Assembly (NCBI RefSeq): GCF_024346955.1
Contig: NZ_AP024883.1
Coordinates: 62,001 to 126,000, forward strand
DNA: 64,000 bases
Source of the DNA: Vibrio mangrovi
GTDB lineage: Bacteria; Pseudomonadota; Gammaproteobacteria; Enterobacterales; Vibrionaceae
Direction of reading: 5' to 3'
A program made the translations under genes and the position numbers. This document shows, piece by piece, positions 1 through 7,468 of the stretch (within the stretch, counting starts at the first letter, position 1; each line of letters begins with the position of its first letter). The notes under the pieces are model-generated. The model was not told the origin of the DNA. It made no database searches and saw only the letters and a program-made list of their open reading frames with translations.

Positions 1-549
1 GAAGAGCGGATCCGGCAGAATCAGGAAGTGAATAAAGCGCTGGCAATTGTGCAAATCCTTCAATGGATTTCTCCGAAACCGACGGCGAGTGAAGTGGATA
101 TTGAGAAAAAGCGCCAGCAGTTTGAAAAAACCCTGATCCGCATGGGCGGTAACTTTGAAAGCGCCCAGCGCCCGATGATTCAGTGGCAGCGTTTTACCAA
201 GAGCTGGATGCAGTTGGCGGAATTTATCAATCAATTAGCCTTTGGTTATGGGAGAGATCAGGATATAACGAATCTTCAAAAACTTTTTGTTTCTTGTAGT
301 GAGGTATTATGTGGCAACATGAAACGCTATCACTATGAAGCTGAAGATCGTGCTGATGAGTTTGCGCATATTCTTGATGGTGAAGTCAGTTACCTGACCA
401 TTCGGGTTGAAAAAGAAGGCGATAAAGATCAGGTGGTTAAGGATCGGCAAGTAATCAAAAAACAAATTGCGGAGACCACGGTAGAGAAAGGCCCCTTCTG
501 GAACAGAAGAAGTTACGAACCGTGGCAAGAACAGGACTGGACACTATAA
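1..549 (+). CDS. Hypothetical protein, 5' end outside window
   Basis: The frame is open from the first base of the window, so this is the 3' part (182 residues) of a longer gene; the GTG at 28 is probably internal. I do not recognise the family. The visible part is helical and charged, with a Lys/Glu-rich stretch and a Trp-rich end (WNRRSYEPWQEQDWTL). It ends 3 bp before a Sel1-like repeat protein gene, and a near-identical copy of its last ~43 codons lies at 2629-2761 before a second Sel1-like gene. A large secreted or type VI effector followed by duplicated immunity genes would give this layout, but that is inference only. Confidence 0.6.
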   Translation, partial: EERIRQNQEVNKALAIVQILQWISPKPTASEVDIEKKRQQFEKTLIRMGGNFESAQRPMIQWQRFTKSWMQLAEFINQLAFGYGRDQDITNLQKLFVSCSEVLCGNMKRYHYEAEDRADEFAHILDGEVSYLTIRVEKEGDKDQVVKDRQVIKKQIAETTVEKGPFWNRRSYEPWQEQDWTL

Positions 550-552
550 ATC

Positions 553-1688
553 ATGAAGATCAATAAACGACTGATTTACAGAACACTTTTTACATTAGTT
601 GGCATTGTTATTTTAGGTGTTGGCGGATTTATGGCCTACCTGATGATCCCATCCGGCTTTCAATCCCGGCAGGCAGAAGGGCCAAAAGTACTGACTGAAT
701 TGCTGAAAATGGCGGAAGAAAGTCAGCCATTTAACCCGGATCCATATATTTCCAGCACCTATCGACCCGGAGATCCACTCTATGAGCCATTGCTTTATAT
801 TCAGAGACACCGTCAGGGCTTGGCAGAAGAGCTATTAAAGCCCTTGGTAGAACAAGGCAATGCTGATGCAATGTACTGGCTGGCTCAAATTACTTACCGG
901 GACAACTATTATTCCGGAGGTCCTGCGGCTGAGTTATTCCAGAAATCTGCTGAATTGGGGAATCCTTATGCAGCACTACGGTTAGATAGCGATAATTACG
1001 AATGTCGGAGAAGAATGAGTAGTTATTGTGATCAAAAATGGGGTGAATTAGGACGAAAACTCCTACAAGAGCGTGCCGATAAAGGGGATAAAAAAGCAGA
1101 ATACTATCTGCTTCAGTATGATGAAAATAGCTCTGAAGAAGTGCATAAAAAACTAGAGAAACTAGTGACTGAAAATGCAAAAAATCATTACTATCAGCCA
1201 TTAATGAGGTTAGTTTATGATTATACCAGTAGATTCTATTTGCCTTTTTTAGAACAAGATGAACCTCTTTCTGCAGAGAAAAAAAATTAGTAGTTAAGTT
1301 ATCTATGTTAGCTGCAAATAACAATTTTCTCCCATTGGTTAATAATACTATCTACAGTAACTTAGATTTAGTTCCTCGTCCTTATATGTCAAAATTAGTC
1401 AAACACAGTATACATACTTATAGTAATCTCTATATATGTAGAAGTTATTATTCTGATGTAGAAAATAGTGATAGAGATAATGTGATTATGGGAGCTGCAT
1501 GTTCTATTGTTGATGATACACTAGAAGACGATACAAAAAACATGACGATATATGATTATTCTATACGTCATAACCATATTGACCCATTAACAAAAGATGA
1601 GTTGAAGAAAGCGCAGTCAATAGCTAAAGATATTATTGATAATATGACACCTGCCATCTACATAGATGAAATGAATCCAAGGCCATAA
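553..1688 (+). pseudogene. Sel1-like repeat membrane protein, copy 1, frameshifted
   Basis: Residues 9-31 form one N-terminal membrane anchor, followed by Sel1/TPR-like helical repeats (for example LVEQGNADAMYWLAQI and AELGNPYAALRL). The first frame stops at 1290, just after a run of eight A (1279-1286). The following sequence continues the homology to the intact 375-residue paralogue at 2765-3892 in the -1 frame, giving KLVVKLSMLAANNNF against KIISKLAYLMANNNF, and ends at 1688 with the same IYIDEMNPRP terminus. Either one A has been lost, or the A8 run works as a -1 slippage site yielding a protein of about 378 residues. The function is unknown; Sel1-repeat proteins often act as immunity or adaptor proteins. 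Confidence 0.75.
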
Positions 1689-1699
1689 TTTAATTCTAA

Positions 1700-1727
1700 G
1701 GGGATCATTTTTTGATCCCCATTTTTA
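1700..1727. terminator. Bidirectional hairpin terminator
   Basis: GGGGATCA and TGATCCCC form a perfect 8-bp stem around a T-rich loop, followed by ATTTTTAT. It lies between the Sel1-like gene copy 1 and the convergent 61-residue gene. The second copy of the duplication has the same hairpin at 3904. Confidence 0.75.
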
Positions 1728-1733
1728 TATTAA

Positions 1734-1919
1734 TTATATTTCTTCTGCTTCTTCCTTCCTCAAATTCATTTCATCAAACGTAATCAAATTATTAAGAAAC
1801 AGCAGGATCTCGCGTAGCTCATTTTGATCTGTGCTGGGATCGCTGTTCATGATGAGAAGGTCGAGTAGATAGCCGCGAGCGGTGAGGTGTAAGTTGAAAT
1901 TGGGTTGTGAGTTTGACAT
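1734..1919 (-). CDS. Small conserved protein, 61 aa, copy 1
   Basis: The start at 1919 was chosen over a longer frame because AGGGAG sits 6 nt upstream. The downstream paralogue, using its own best start, is also exactly 61 residues. The product is acidic and helical, with a core that includes ARGYLLDLLIMNSD and LREILLFLNNLITFDE, and ends in a run of Glu and Lys. No known domain was recognised. Over 40 of its residues are identical in the copy at 3938-4123. Its mRNA would begin with the long structured leader described at 1920-2286, which is the main reason to treat it as a real and regulated gene. Confidence 0.7.
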   Translation of the reverse strand: MSNSQPNFNLHLTARGYLLDLLIMNSDPSTDQNELREILLFLNNLITFDEMNLRKEEAEEI

Positions 1920-2286
1920 TGGTAACTCCCTGAGTAGATGAATAATACCACCACACAAAGGTTCCTAATCTTCGAGTGGTGAACTGAACGAGGTTAGGAA
2001 CTACCGCACTCAAGGAAACGGCCTGACCGAAATCAGCCTTGTCCAGTCCACCATAATTCAGGTGCGACGAGACTGCATATAGTAAAGTCTGCATATGCTG
2101 ACGTCTACATGTCTTGAGTTTTAGCGCAGGGTTCCTAATCCCGGCACCGGATTTTATCGGTGCGAGTGCAGAGTAAGCGGTGGCTGATTTGCTGGCGAGT
2201 GATGGAGCAATAAAGCACGAGTGATCTGGTGAAATCTCATACTTTTCTAATACTTGGTGAGTGATTATTTTGCGAGTGGTTTCACA
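1920..2286 (-). ncRNA. Structured leader or non-coding RNA, copy 1
   Basis: This is the 5' region of the 61-residue gene. A hairpin (1950-1980) presents GTTCCTAATC in its loop. TTAGGAAC at 1994-2001 can pair with that loop, or with a second GTTCCTAATC at 2131-2140 that precedes a GCACCG/CGGTGC hairpin (2144-2163). Copy 2 at 4124-4486 keeps all of these, but with one base pair removed from all three GTTCC(T)AA/TT(A)GGAAC sites. An A-C mismatch in the plus-strand hairpin becomes a G-U pair on the minus strand, which favours minus-strand RNA. A 167-codon frame crosses this block but is not kept in copy 2, so it is probably not a gene. Confidence 0.55.
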
Positions 2287-2400
2287 GTGTTCTTGATTAT
2301 CTTTCAATTCATCAAGATTCATATTCTGATTTGGTTATAATCGGTGTTTCTCAAATGAGTCTATTGGTATTATTGAAATGAGATGAATTTTGAACCCACA

Positions 2401-2545
2401 GAACTCAGGGGGAAAAATCCACGGATGGATTTTTCAGGATTTGTTGAGCAGGATGCGAATAAATCCGCCCCTGATAGCGAGCACTGAAGCCCAAACAGAT
2501 GTTTTTGGTTACTTTTGACATCCATCAAAAGTAACTGATGCGCGA
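2401..2545. repeat. Intergenic structured repeat, copy A
   Basis: This is the first of three copies (others at 4767 and 5799). Nested palindromes predict a three-way junction: TCAGGGG with CCCCTGA outside, and GAAAAATCC/GGATTTTTC plus GGATTT/AAATCC inside. A second hairpin, GTTACTTTTGA/TCAAAAGTAAC, follows. This copy is shorter than the other two at its 3' end. Confidence 0.75.
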
Positions 2546-2628
2546 GCACTGAAGTAACTGAAATTAAAAGACGAATTGCGCATTAAACAGCCGCGTAGAG
2601 TCACGAGTAGACTGAGTGAGGCACACCT

Positions 2629-2761
2629 TGGCGATAAAGATCAGGTGGTTAAGGATCGGAAAGTAATCAAAGAACGAATTGATGAGACCACGGTAGAGAA
2701 AGGCTTTATCTGGAACAGAACAAGCTACAAACCGTGGCAAGAACAGGACTGGACACTATAA
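2629..2761 (+). pseudogene. Duplicated 3' fragment of the gene at 1-549
   Basis: From about 2629 the sequence encodes GDKDQVVKDRKVIKERI and continues to PWQEQDWTL, nearly identical to the last ~43 codons of the gene at 1-549. No matching upstream part is present. The fragment keeps the 3-bp spacing to the following Sel1-like gene. It therefore marks the left edge of a tandem duplication of about 2.2 kb rather than a separate gene. Confidence 0.7.
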
Positions 2762-2764
2762 ATC

Positions 2765-3892
2765 ATGAAGATCAAGAAACGACTGATTTACAGAACACTT
2801 TTTGTACTTATTTGTATTGGAGTCTTAAGCGGTGCTTATCTGATGATGCCTTCCGGCTTTCAGTCCCGTCAGGCAGAAGGGCCAAAAGTACTGACTGAAC
2901 TGCTGAAAATGGCTGAAGAAAGTCAGCCATTTAACCCGGATCCATATATTTCCAGTACTTATCGCCCCGGAGATCCACTCTATGAGCCATTGCTTTATAT
3001 TCAGAGACACCGTCAGGGCTTGGCAGAAGAGCTATTAAAGCCCTTGGTAGAACAAGGCAATGCCGATGCAATGTACTGGCTGGCTCAAATTACTTACCGG
3101 GACAACTATTATTCCGGAGGTCCTGCGGCTGAGTTATTCCAGAAATCTGCTGAATTGGGGAATCCTTATGCAGCACTACGGTTAGATAGCGATAATTACG
3201 AATGTCGGAGAAGAATGAGTAGTTATTGTGATCAAAAATGGGGTGAATTAGGACGAAAACTCCTACAAGAGCGTGCCGATAAAGGGGATAAAAAAGCAAA
3301 ATACTATCTACTTCAGTATGATGAAAATAGCTCTGAAGATGCTCATAAAAAGCTAGAGAAGCTTGTTACTGAAAATGCAAAAAATCATTATTATCAGCCA
3401 TTGATGAGGATGGTTGTTGATTATAATGATCAATCATATTTAACTTATTTTGAGAAAGAAGATAAATACGATATAGAAGAAAGAAAAATAATTTCTAAAC
3501 TAGCGTATCTAATGGCTAATAATAATTTTTCACCAGTAATCTCAAATTTTATTTATTTTAATCAAGATCTTTATAAAAAAGAATATTTGTCTAAAATGGC
3601 AAGGCAAAGTATGAAAATAAACTCAAGTCCATTTTTTTGTTCTCATTATTATCTAGATAATTCGGGTGATAGAATAGATATAATTACAGCATCTGCCTGT
3701 TCATATGTGACTGACATATACAAAGAAGATGATGATGAGAATAGTTTTAGTACCTTTAAGTTTCTATTACATAAAAACAAAATAGAAAAGTTGACTGAGG
3801 CAGAAGAATTACAAGTAAGGGATATGGCAAGTGTAATTTTTAAAAGAATGACACCGATGATCTATATCGATGAAATGAATCCAAGACCATAA
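2765..3892 (+). CDS. Sel1-like repeat membrane protein, copy 2, intact
   Basis: This 375-residue protein has an N-terminal membrane segment at residues 10-27, placing the rest outside the cytoplasmic membrane or lipid-anchored. Helical Sel1/TPR-like repeats follow at roughly residues 75-200. The C-terminal third is less repetitive, has two Cys near FFCSHYYLD and ASACSYV, and ends in IYIDEMNPRP. The first 215 residues are almost identical to copy 1 and then diverge, as in tandem duplicates under different selection. The neighbouring duplicated 3' fragment suggests an immunity-gene array beside an effector, but nothing in the sequence proves it. Confidence 0.75.
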   Translation: MKIKKRLIYRTLFVLICIGVLSGAYLMMPSGFQSRQAEGPKVLTELLKMAEESQPFNPDPYISSTYRPGDPLYEPLLYIQRHRQGLAEELLKPLVEQGNADAMYWLAQITYRDNYYSGGPAAELFQKSAELGNPYAALRLDSDNYECRRRMSSYCDQKWGELGRKLLQERADKGDKKAKYYLLQYDENSSEDAHKKLEKLVTENAKNHYYQPLMRMVVDYNDQSYLTYFEKEDKYDIEERKIISKLAYLMANNNFSPVISNFIYFNQDLYKKEYLSKMARQSMKINSSPFFCSHYYLDNSGDRIDIITASACSYVTDIYKEDDDENSFSTFKFLLHKNKIEKLTEAEELQVRDMASVIFKRMTPMIYIDEMNPRP

Positions 3893-3903
3893 ATTACTTC
3901 TAT

Positions 3904-3930
3904 GGGGATCATTTGTTGATCCCCATTTTT
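3904..3930. terminator. Bidirectional hairpin terminator, copy 2
   Basis: GGGGATCA (3904-3911) pairs with TGATCCCC (3917-3924) and a T-rich tail follows. The hairpin separates the intact Sel1-like gene from the convergent 61-residue gene, as in copy 1. Confidence 0.75.
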
Positions 3931-3937
3931 ATATTAA

Positions 3938-4123
3938 TTATATTTCTTCTGCTTCTTCTTTCCTCAAATTTATTTCATCAAACGTAATCAAATTATTGAG
4001 AAACAGCAGGATCTCGCGTAGCTCATTTTGGTTGGTACTGGGATCGCTGTTCATGATGAGAAGGTCGAGTAAATAGCCGCGGGCGGAGAGGTGGAGACCG
4101 AGGTGAGGTTCTTGATTTTGCAT
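3938..4123 (-). CDS. Small conserved protein, 61 aa, copy 2
   Basis: This is the paralogue of the gene at 1734-1919, with the same length and the same core (ARGYLLDLLIMNSD, LREILLFLNNLITFDE). The start at 4123 has AAAGGA 8 nt upstream; a longer start at 4141 has no comparable ribosome site. The N-terminal 13 residues differ between copies while the rest is nearly invariant. The function is unknown. The gene is preceded by its own version of the structured leader. Confidence 0.7.
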   Translation of the reverse strand: MQNQEPHLGLHLSARGYLLDLLIMNSDPSTNQNELREILLFLNNLITFDEINLRKEEAEEI

Positions 4124-4486
4124 ATCTGTATCCTTTGACATGGTTTACTTTAACCACTCAAAGGTTCCAATCTTTGAGTGGTGAACTGAACAAGGTTGGA
4201 ACTACCGCTCAAAGGTTACGGCCAGCACAAAGCTGCCTTGCCAGCTCACCATAATATGGGTGTGTCAAGGCTACACATAAAAAAGAGCTGATACAAGATC
4301 AGTATATTACGTGCCTTTGATTACATATCGGTGTTCCAATCCCGGCACCAGATTTTCCGGTGCCAGCACAGAGTAAACGGTGTCTGATTTGCTGGCGAGT
4401 GACGGAGCAATAAAGCACGAGTGATATGGTGAAATCTCATACTTTTCTAATACTTGGTGAGTGATTATTTTGCGAGTGAGTTCACG
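4124..4486 (-). ncRNA. Structured leader or non-coding RNA, copy 2
   Basis: A perfect 10-bp hairpin, ACCACTCAAA/TTTGAGTGGT (4153-4182), carries GGTTCCAATC in its loop. TTGGAAC at 4196-4202 can pair with that loop or with GTTCCAATC at 4333-4341, just before the hairpin GGCACC/GGTGCC (4344-4364). Relative to copy 1 the sequence has diverged, with insertions and deletions, while these pairings remain. That pattern argues for a functional RNA structure or a set of three matched protein-binding sites. Confidence 0.55.
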
Positions 4487-4578
4487 ATTGATTCTGCTTT
4501 GATTCGATTTACTTTAGCATCGAGGTATGACGCACAATCAGTTTTGTGGTTTCAGCGACATGAGTGTCATGTGCGCCA

Positions 4579-4622
4579 GTTCCTCTTTCAGAGATGAAAG
4601 AGGAACCAGAAAATCTTTTTTT
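4579..4622 (+). repeat. Strong isolated hairpin in intergenic DNA
   Basis: GTTCCTCTTTCA (4579-4590) and TGAAAGAGGAAC (4595-4606) form a perfect 12-bp stem with a GAGA loop, and a T-run begins at 4614. It resembles the GTTACTTTTGA hairpin of the nearby repeats in design, with a flanking CCAG, but differs in sequence. It could be a terminator or a REP-like element. The rest of 4487-4766 shows nothing I can name. Confidence 0.5.
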
Positions 4623-4766
4623 ATTTGGCTTGGTCGCTTGTGGGTCAGGATCGTCTTTTACGGGCTTCCTGCCCGGAAAAGCCTAAAATTTCTTCCCTGA
4701 AATTTTTCCTTATTGCAGCAGATCCCATTAATTTTTTTATTACACAAGAAGTCTATTGAATCCACT

Positions 4767-5002
4767 GAACTCAGGGGGAAAAATCAGGGATGATTTTTAA
4801 GGATTTGTTGAGCAGGAGCGAATAAATCCGCCCCTGATAGCGTGCGCTGAAGCCCAAACCAGATGTTTTTGGTTACTTTTGACATCCATCAAAAGTAACT
4901 GGTGCGCTGACGGAGATGTTGCTGAAATTAAAAAACTTTGAGCGCATCATACCAGCAGAGTAAACGCCATGATTTAAGCATGATACGATTGAAATTGAGA
5001 AA
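4767..5002. repeat. Intergenic structured repeat, copy B
   Basis: This is the long version of the repeat, about 235 bp, nearly identical to copy C at 5799-6035. Its first inner stem reads AAAAATC/GATTTTT: relative to copies A and C it has lost a CC and the pairing GG together, a compensatory change. Together with copy C it forms direct repeats around the zinc-ribbon gene at 5134-5733. Confidence 0.75.
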
Positions 5003-5133
5003 TCACTCCCAAAACCTCATACTTTTTTAGAACCTCTACACCGACCAATCAATGACATAATAACCAGACTTGCCTATGGGATTCGGTGAAGTAAGGCTAT
5101 GGGAGACAATCAGTCTCGAGAGCGGAGTGTAAG

Positions 5134-5733
5134 ATGAAAATTGTGAAAGAAGGTGATAAACGGCAAGTTGTCTGCCCGGTTTGTGGCTTGTCTCTGGCAA
5201 CCTATGCACTTCGGGATATCGATTTTAGTGATCAATCGGGTACGGTGAAAAATGTTCTGGCTGCGGTGTGTGATACTTGCCAAAAGGTTGTCAGTATTCC
5301 AAAGCAGTCGACGGCTAAGGTTCGTGCAGAATACAACAAGGTAAAAACTTCAGTTGATGTTCGCTTACCGGCACATTATCTGGATATTCTTACTCTCGCT
5401 GCACAAAAGATCGATCCGACGCTTACGGAGAGTTTTAACAAACCTTTAGTGCTGTATTACCTGCATGCATTGAGTCGTGGCAGATATCCGGCGTGTGATT
5501 TGAGCCAGTTACTTGAGTCTGATCTGGCGAAGGCCAGAGCTTCCAAAAGGTTTTCTTTGAAACTGAATGAGAAAAGTCTGTTTGAAGTCAAGGCACTGAT
5601 GACTGCTCAGGGGCTGAAAAGTAATACCGATGTGTTTAAGTCGGTCATTTTAAAAATCAATGAAGATCTCGTTCAGGGGAAAGTGCCGGAGCATCTGCCG
5701 GAACTCCAGAATTTTGCGGCGGCTTTTGGGTGA
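5134..5733 (+). CDS. Zinc-ribbon protein with possible RHH-like segments
   Basis: This 199-residue protein has an N-terminal zinc ribbon: CPVC at residues 14-17 and CDTC near 47-50, as in MqsA/YgiT-type antitoxin zinc fingers. Two similar segments follow, around SVDVRLPAHYLDILTLAAQ and RFSLKLNEKSLFEVKAL, each a short strand followed by helices. Ribbon-helix-helix DNA-binding units have that outline, but I cannot assign the fold with certainty. GGAG lies 9 nt before the ATG. The gene stands alone between direct repeats B and C, which may have mobilised or duplicated it. A regulator is the likeliest role. Confidence 0.6.
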   Translation: MKIVKEGDKRQVVCPVCGLSLATYALRDIDFSDQSGTVKNVLAAVCDTCQKVVSIPKQSTAKVRAEYNKVKTSVDVRLPAHYLDILTLAAQKIDPTLTESFNKPLVLYYLHALSRGRYPACDLSQLLESDLAKARASKRFSLKLNEKSLFEVKALMTAQGLKSNTDVFKSVILKINEDLVQGKVPEHLPELQNFAAAFG

Positions 5734-5798
5734 AGATGTTTTTCGTCTGGTAGTCAATTTTACTTGGGTGACGCCTTATAAAGGCTCAATTGATCGAT

Positions 5799-6035
5799 GA
5801 ACTCAGGGGGAAAAATCCACGGATGGATTTTTCAGGATTTGTTGAGCAGGAGCGAATAAATCCGCCCCTGATAGCGTGCGTTGAAGCCCAAACAGATGTT
5901 TTTGGTTACTTTTGACATCCATCAAAAGTAACTGGTGCGCTGACGGAGATATTGCTGAAATTAAAAAACTTTGAGCGCATCATACCAGCAGAGTAAACGC
6001 CATGATTTGAGCGTGATACGAGTGAAATTGAGAAA
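5799..6035. repeat. Intergenic structured repeat, copy C
   Basis: This is a direct repeat of copy B with a few substitutions, including the full GAAAAATCC/GGATTTTTC inner stem and the 3' block ending in GTGAAATTGAGAAA. Apart from this repeat and the palindrome at 6286, the gene-free stretch 5734-6440 shows no coding signal, only the upstream region of the pilin genes. Confidence 0.75.
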
Positions 6036-6285
6036 CGATGAACACCACACAATACTAACCAAATAGAACAGTGCTCTATCATTAAACCAACTGAAATAAA
6101 AAGACTAATCCCCACCAACCACCAATATCAATAACATTATGAATATTCAACAAAGACATTATCCCCAAAAATAATGTATTTTATGTATTCAAGTCTCATA
6201 AATGAGACTTATACAACTGATTGACATTGCCCTTACATAACCCCACCTGACAAACTCAGTGATTGACAAAACAGTCAATTAACCT

Positions 6286-6325
6286 AGGTGCATAGTGCGT
6301 GAATTCACACACTATTTATGCGCCT
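6286..6325. promoter_or_regulatory. 40-bp imperfect palindrome upstream of flp
   Basis: AGGTGCATA (left arm) pairs with TATGCGCCT (right arm), and inside them GTGCGTG pairs with CACACAC around AATT. It lies about 115 bp before the first Flp pilin start and is a plausible operator, or a terminator of read-through, for the Tad locus. I could not place promoter boxes with confidence. Confidence 0.4.
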
Positions 6326-6440
6326 ACTTGAATGGCAAAGTTAAAAAAGTCCTATTCGCTGGTCAAAAAAGTCCTAACCACTCCCGCAGCTTCACTCTAA
6401 AGTTTGTAGTGAACCATTACATACATAGGAGTGCGTGGTT

Positions 6441-6611
6441 ATGAAAGCGTTAATGAGTCAATTTAAAGCTTTTTGGAAAGATGAGGAAGGCCTGACCGTC
6501 GTCGAATATGTTGTCGGTGCTGGTCTGTTGGTTGCTGCCCTGGCTGCAGTATTCAGTGGATGGGGAGACATTATTTCTGCTGAGCTGGCAACTGTATTCG
6601 GTGGAGCTTAA
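6441..6611 (+). CDS. flp: Flp pilin, major Tad pilus subunit
   Basis: This 56-residue prepilin starts with a short charged leader ending in KDEEG, followed by LTVVEYVVGAGLLVAALA. That is the Flp cleavage site (Gly before Leu) and its Glu-Tyr motif at positions 5-6 of the mature protein, at the head of one hydrophobic helix. TadV would cleave it and the TadA/B/C machine polymerise it. AGGAG lies upstream of the ATG. It is the first gene of the Tad locus, and the roughly 100-bp gap to the next gene lets it be expressed at a higher level. Confidence 0.9.
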   Translation: MKALMSQFKAFWKDEEGLTVVEYVVGAGLLVAALAAVFSGWGDIISAELATVFGGA

Positions 6612-6718
6612 GGGTTAAGAGATTATCTGTGCGTATGCAGTAGTGGATTAGGTGATTACAGGCACGGTATCTGAAACGTTATTTATAAACATTAAGATCA
6701 TGACACGCAGAGGTGAAA

Positions 6719-6871
6719 ATGTTGAGACATATAATCCGTTTTATCTTCGATGAAGAAGGGCTAAGCGTCGTTGAGTATGTTATTTCAGCAGCACTATTGA
6801 GCGTGGTATTGGTCACTGTATTTTCTGCATGGGGAAATGCGCTCCTTCAGGAGTTGATGAACCTGTTTTAA
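6719..6871 (+). CDS. Second Flp-type pilin or pseudopilin
   Basis: This 50-residue prepilin has the same plan as the first pilin: leader ending FDEEG, then LSVVEYVISAALLSVVLVTVF. The cleavage site and the Glu-Tyr pair are kept, but the rest has diverged and the C-terminus is shorter. Two Flp paralogues occur in many Tad loci, with usually one dominating the filament, so this could be a minor or alternative subunit. It sits between flp and tadV in the same orientation. Confidence 0.85.
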   Translation: MLRHIIRFIFDEEGLSVVEYVISAALLSVVLVTVFSAWGNALLQELMNLF

Positions 6872-6947
6872 TTCTTTTTATCTTTTTAGTCAGGCTTTGG
6901 TGATTCCTCGGTGTTCCAGGTAATAGAAGTTACGTTGGGAGCATCGT

Positions 6948-7454
6948 ATGTCGTTCATAATTTGGCTGATTTTATTCGTCATCGCCGTCTGCGATGCGAA
7001 AGAACACCGCATACCAAATAAGTTGGTGGTGTTACTGGTTCTGTCCGGTGCCCTGTATCAGTGGAGCTTTAGCTCTGGCTGGGCAGATTGGGGACTGGAT
7101 TTATGTGCTGGTGCTCTTCTCTTTTCTATTGGACTGGGATTTTATTTTCTCCGGTTCATGTCTCCGGGAGATGTCAAGTTATTGGCTGGGGTCGGGGTTT
7201 ATCTTGGTTGGGGAAATCTCCTGCATGGGGTTTTCTGGATCGGGGTAAGCAGTGTACTGATTGGGCTGATGTACCTGGCTCTGCCGCCATCCTCCGTGAC
7301 ATGGCATTCAGAGCAACACCATCATGCAAGCAGCGTGATGGGCGACGGCGTATTCGTGCATAGATATGGATTGCATACACATGGCAAGTCATTTATGCCG
7401 TTTGCGCCGGTCGTTGTTGTCGGTCTGGCCCTTCATCACCATTTTTATGGATAA
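6948..7454 (+). CDS. tadV: Prepilin peptidase TadV/CpaA (A24 family)
   Basis: This 168-residue polytopic membrane protease has the two aspartates of the A24 family: CDAKEHRIPN near residue 16 and MSPGDVKLL near residue 73. It lacks the methyltransferase domain of PilD, as expected for TadV. It would remove the leader peptides of both Flp pilins and of the TadE/TadF pseudopilins encoded downstream. A GGGAGC site precedes the ATG. The next gene begins 14 bp after its stop. Confidence 0.88.
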   Translation: MSFIIWLILFVIAVCDAKEHRIPNKLVVLLVLSGALYQWSFSSGWADWGLDLCAGALLFSIGLGFYFLRFMSPGDVKLLAGVGVYLGWGNLLHGVFWIGVSSVLIGLMYLALPPSSVTWHSEQHHHASSVMGDGVFVHRYGLHTHGKSFMPFAPVVVVGLALHHHFYG

Positions 7455-7468
7455 GAAAAGGTGAGATT

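Noticed and set aside
2131..2163. tRNA-like T-arm (GGTTCCTAATCCCGGCACC)
   Set aside because: The sequence recalls a tRNA 3' end, but no acceptor, anticodon or D arm can be folded around it. The repeated GTTCCTAATC is better explained by the leader structure.
1819..2322. 167-codon minus-strand frame over the leader region, copy 1
   Set aside because: It overlaps the 61-residue gene in another frame and is not kept in the duplicated copy, while base pairings are. It is more likely an accidental frame across a structured RNA.
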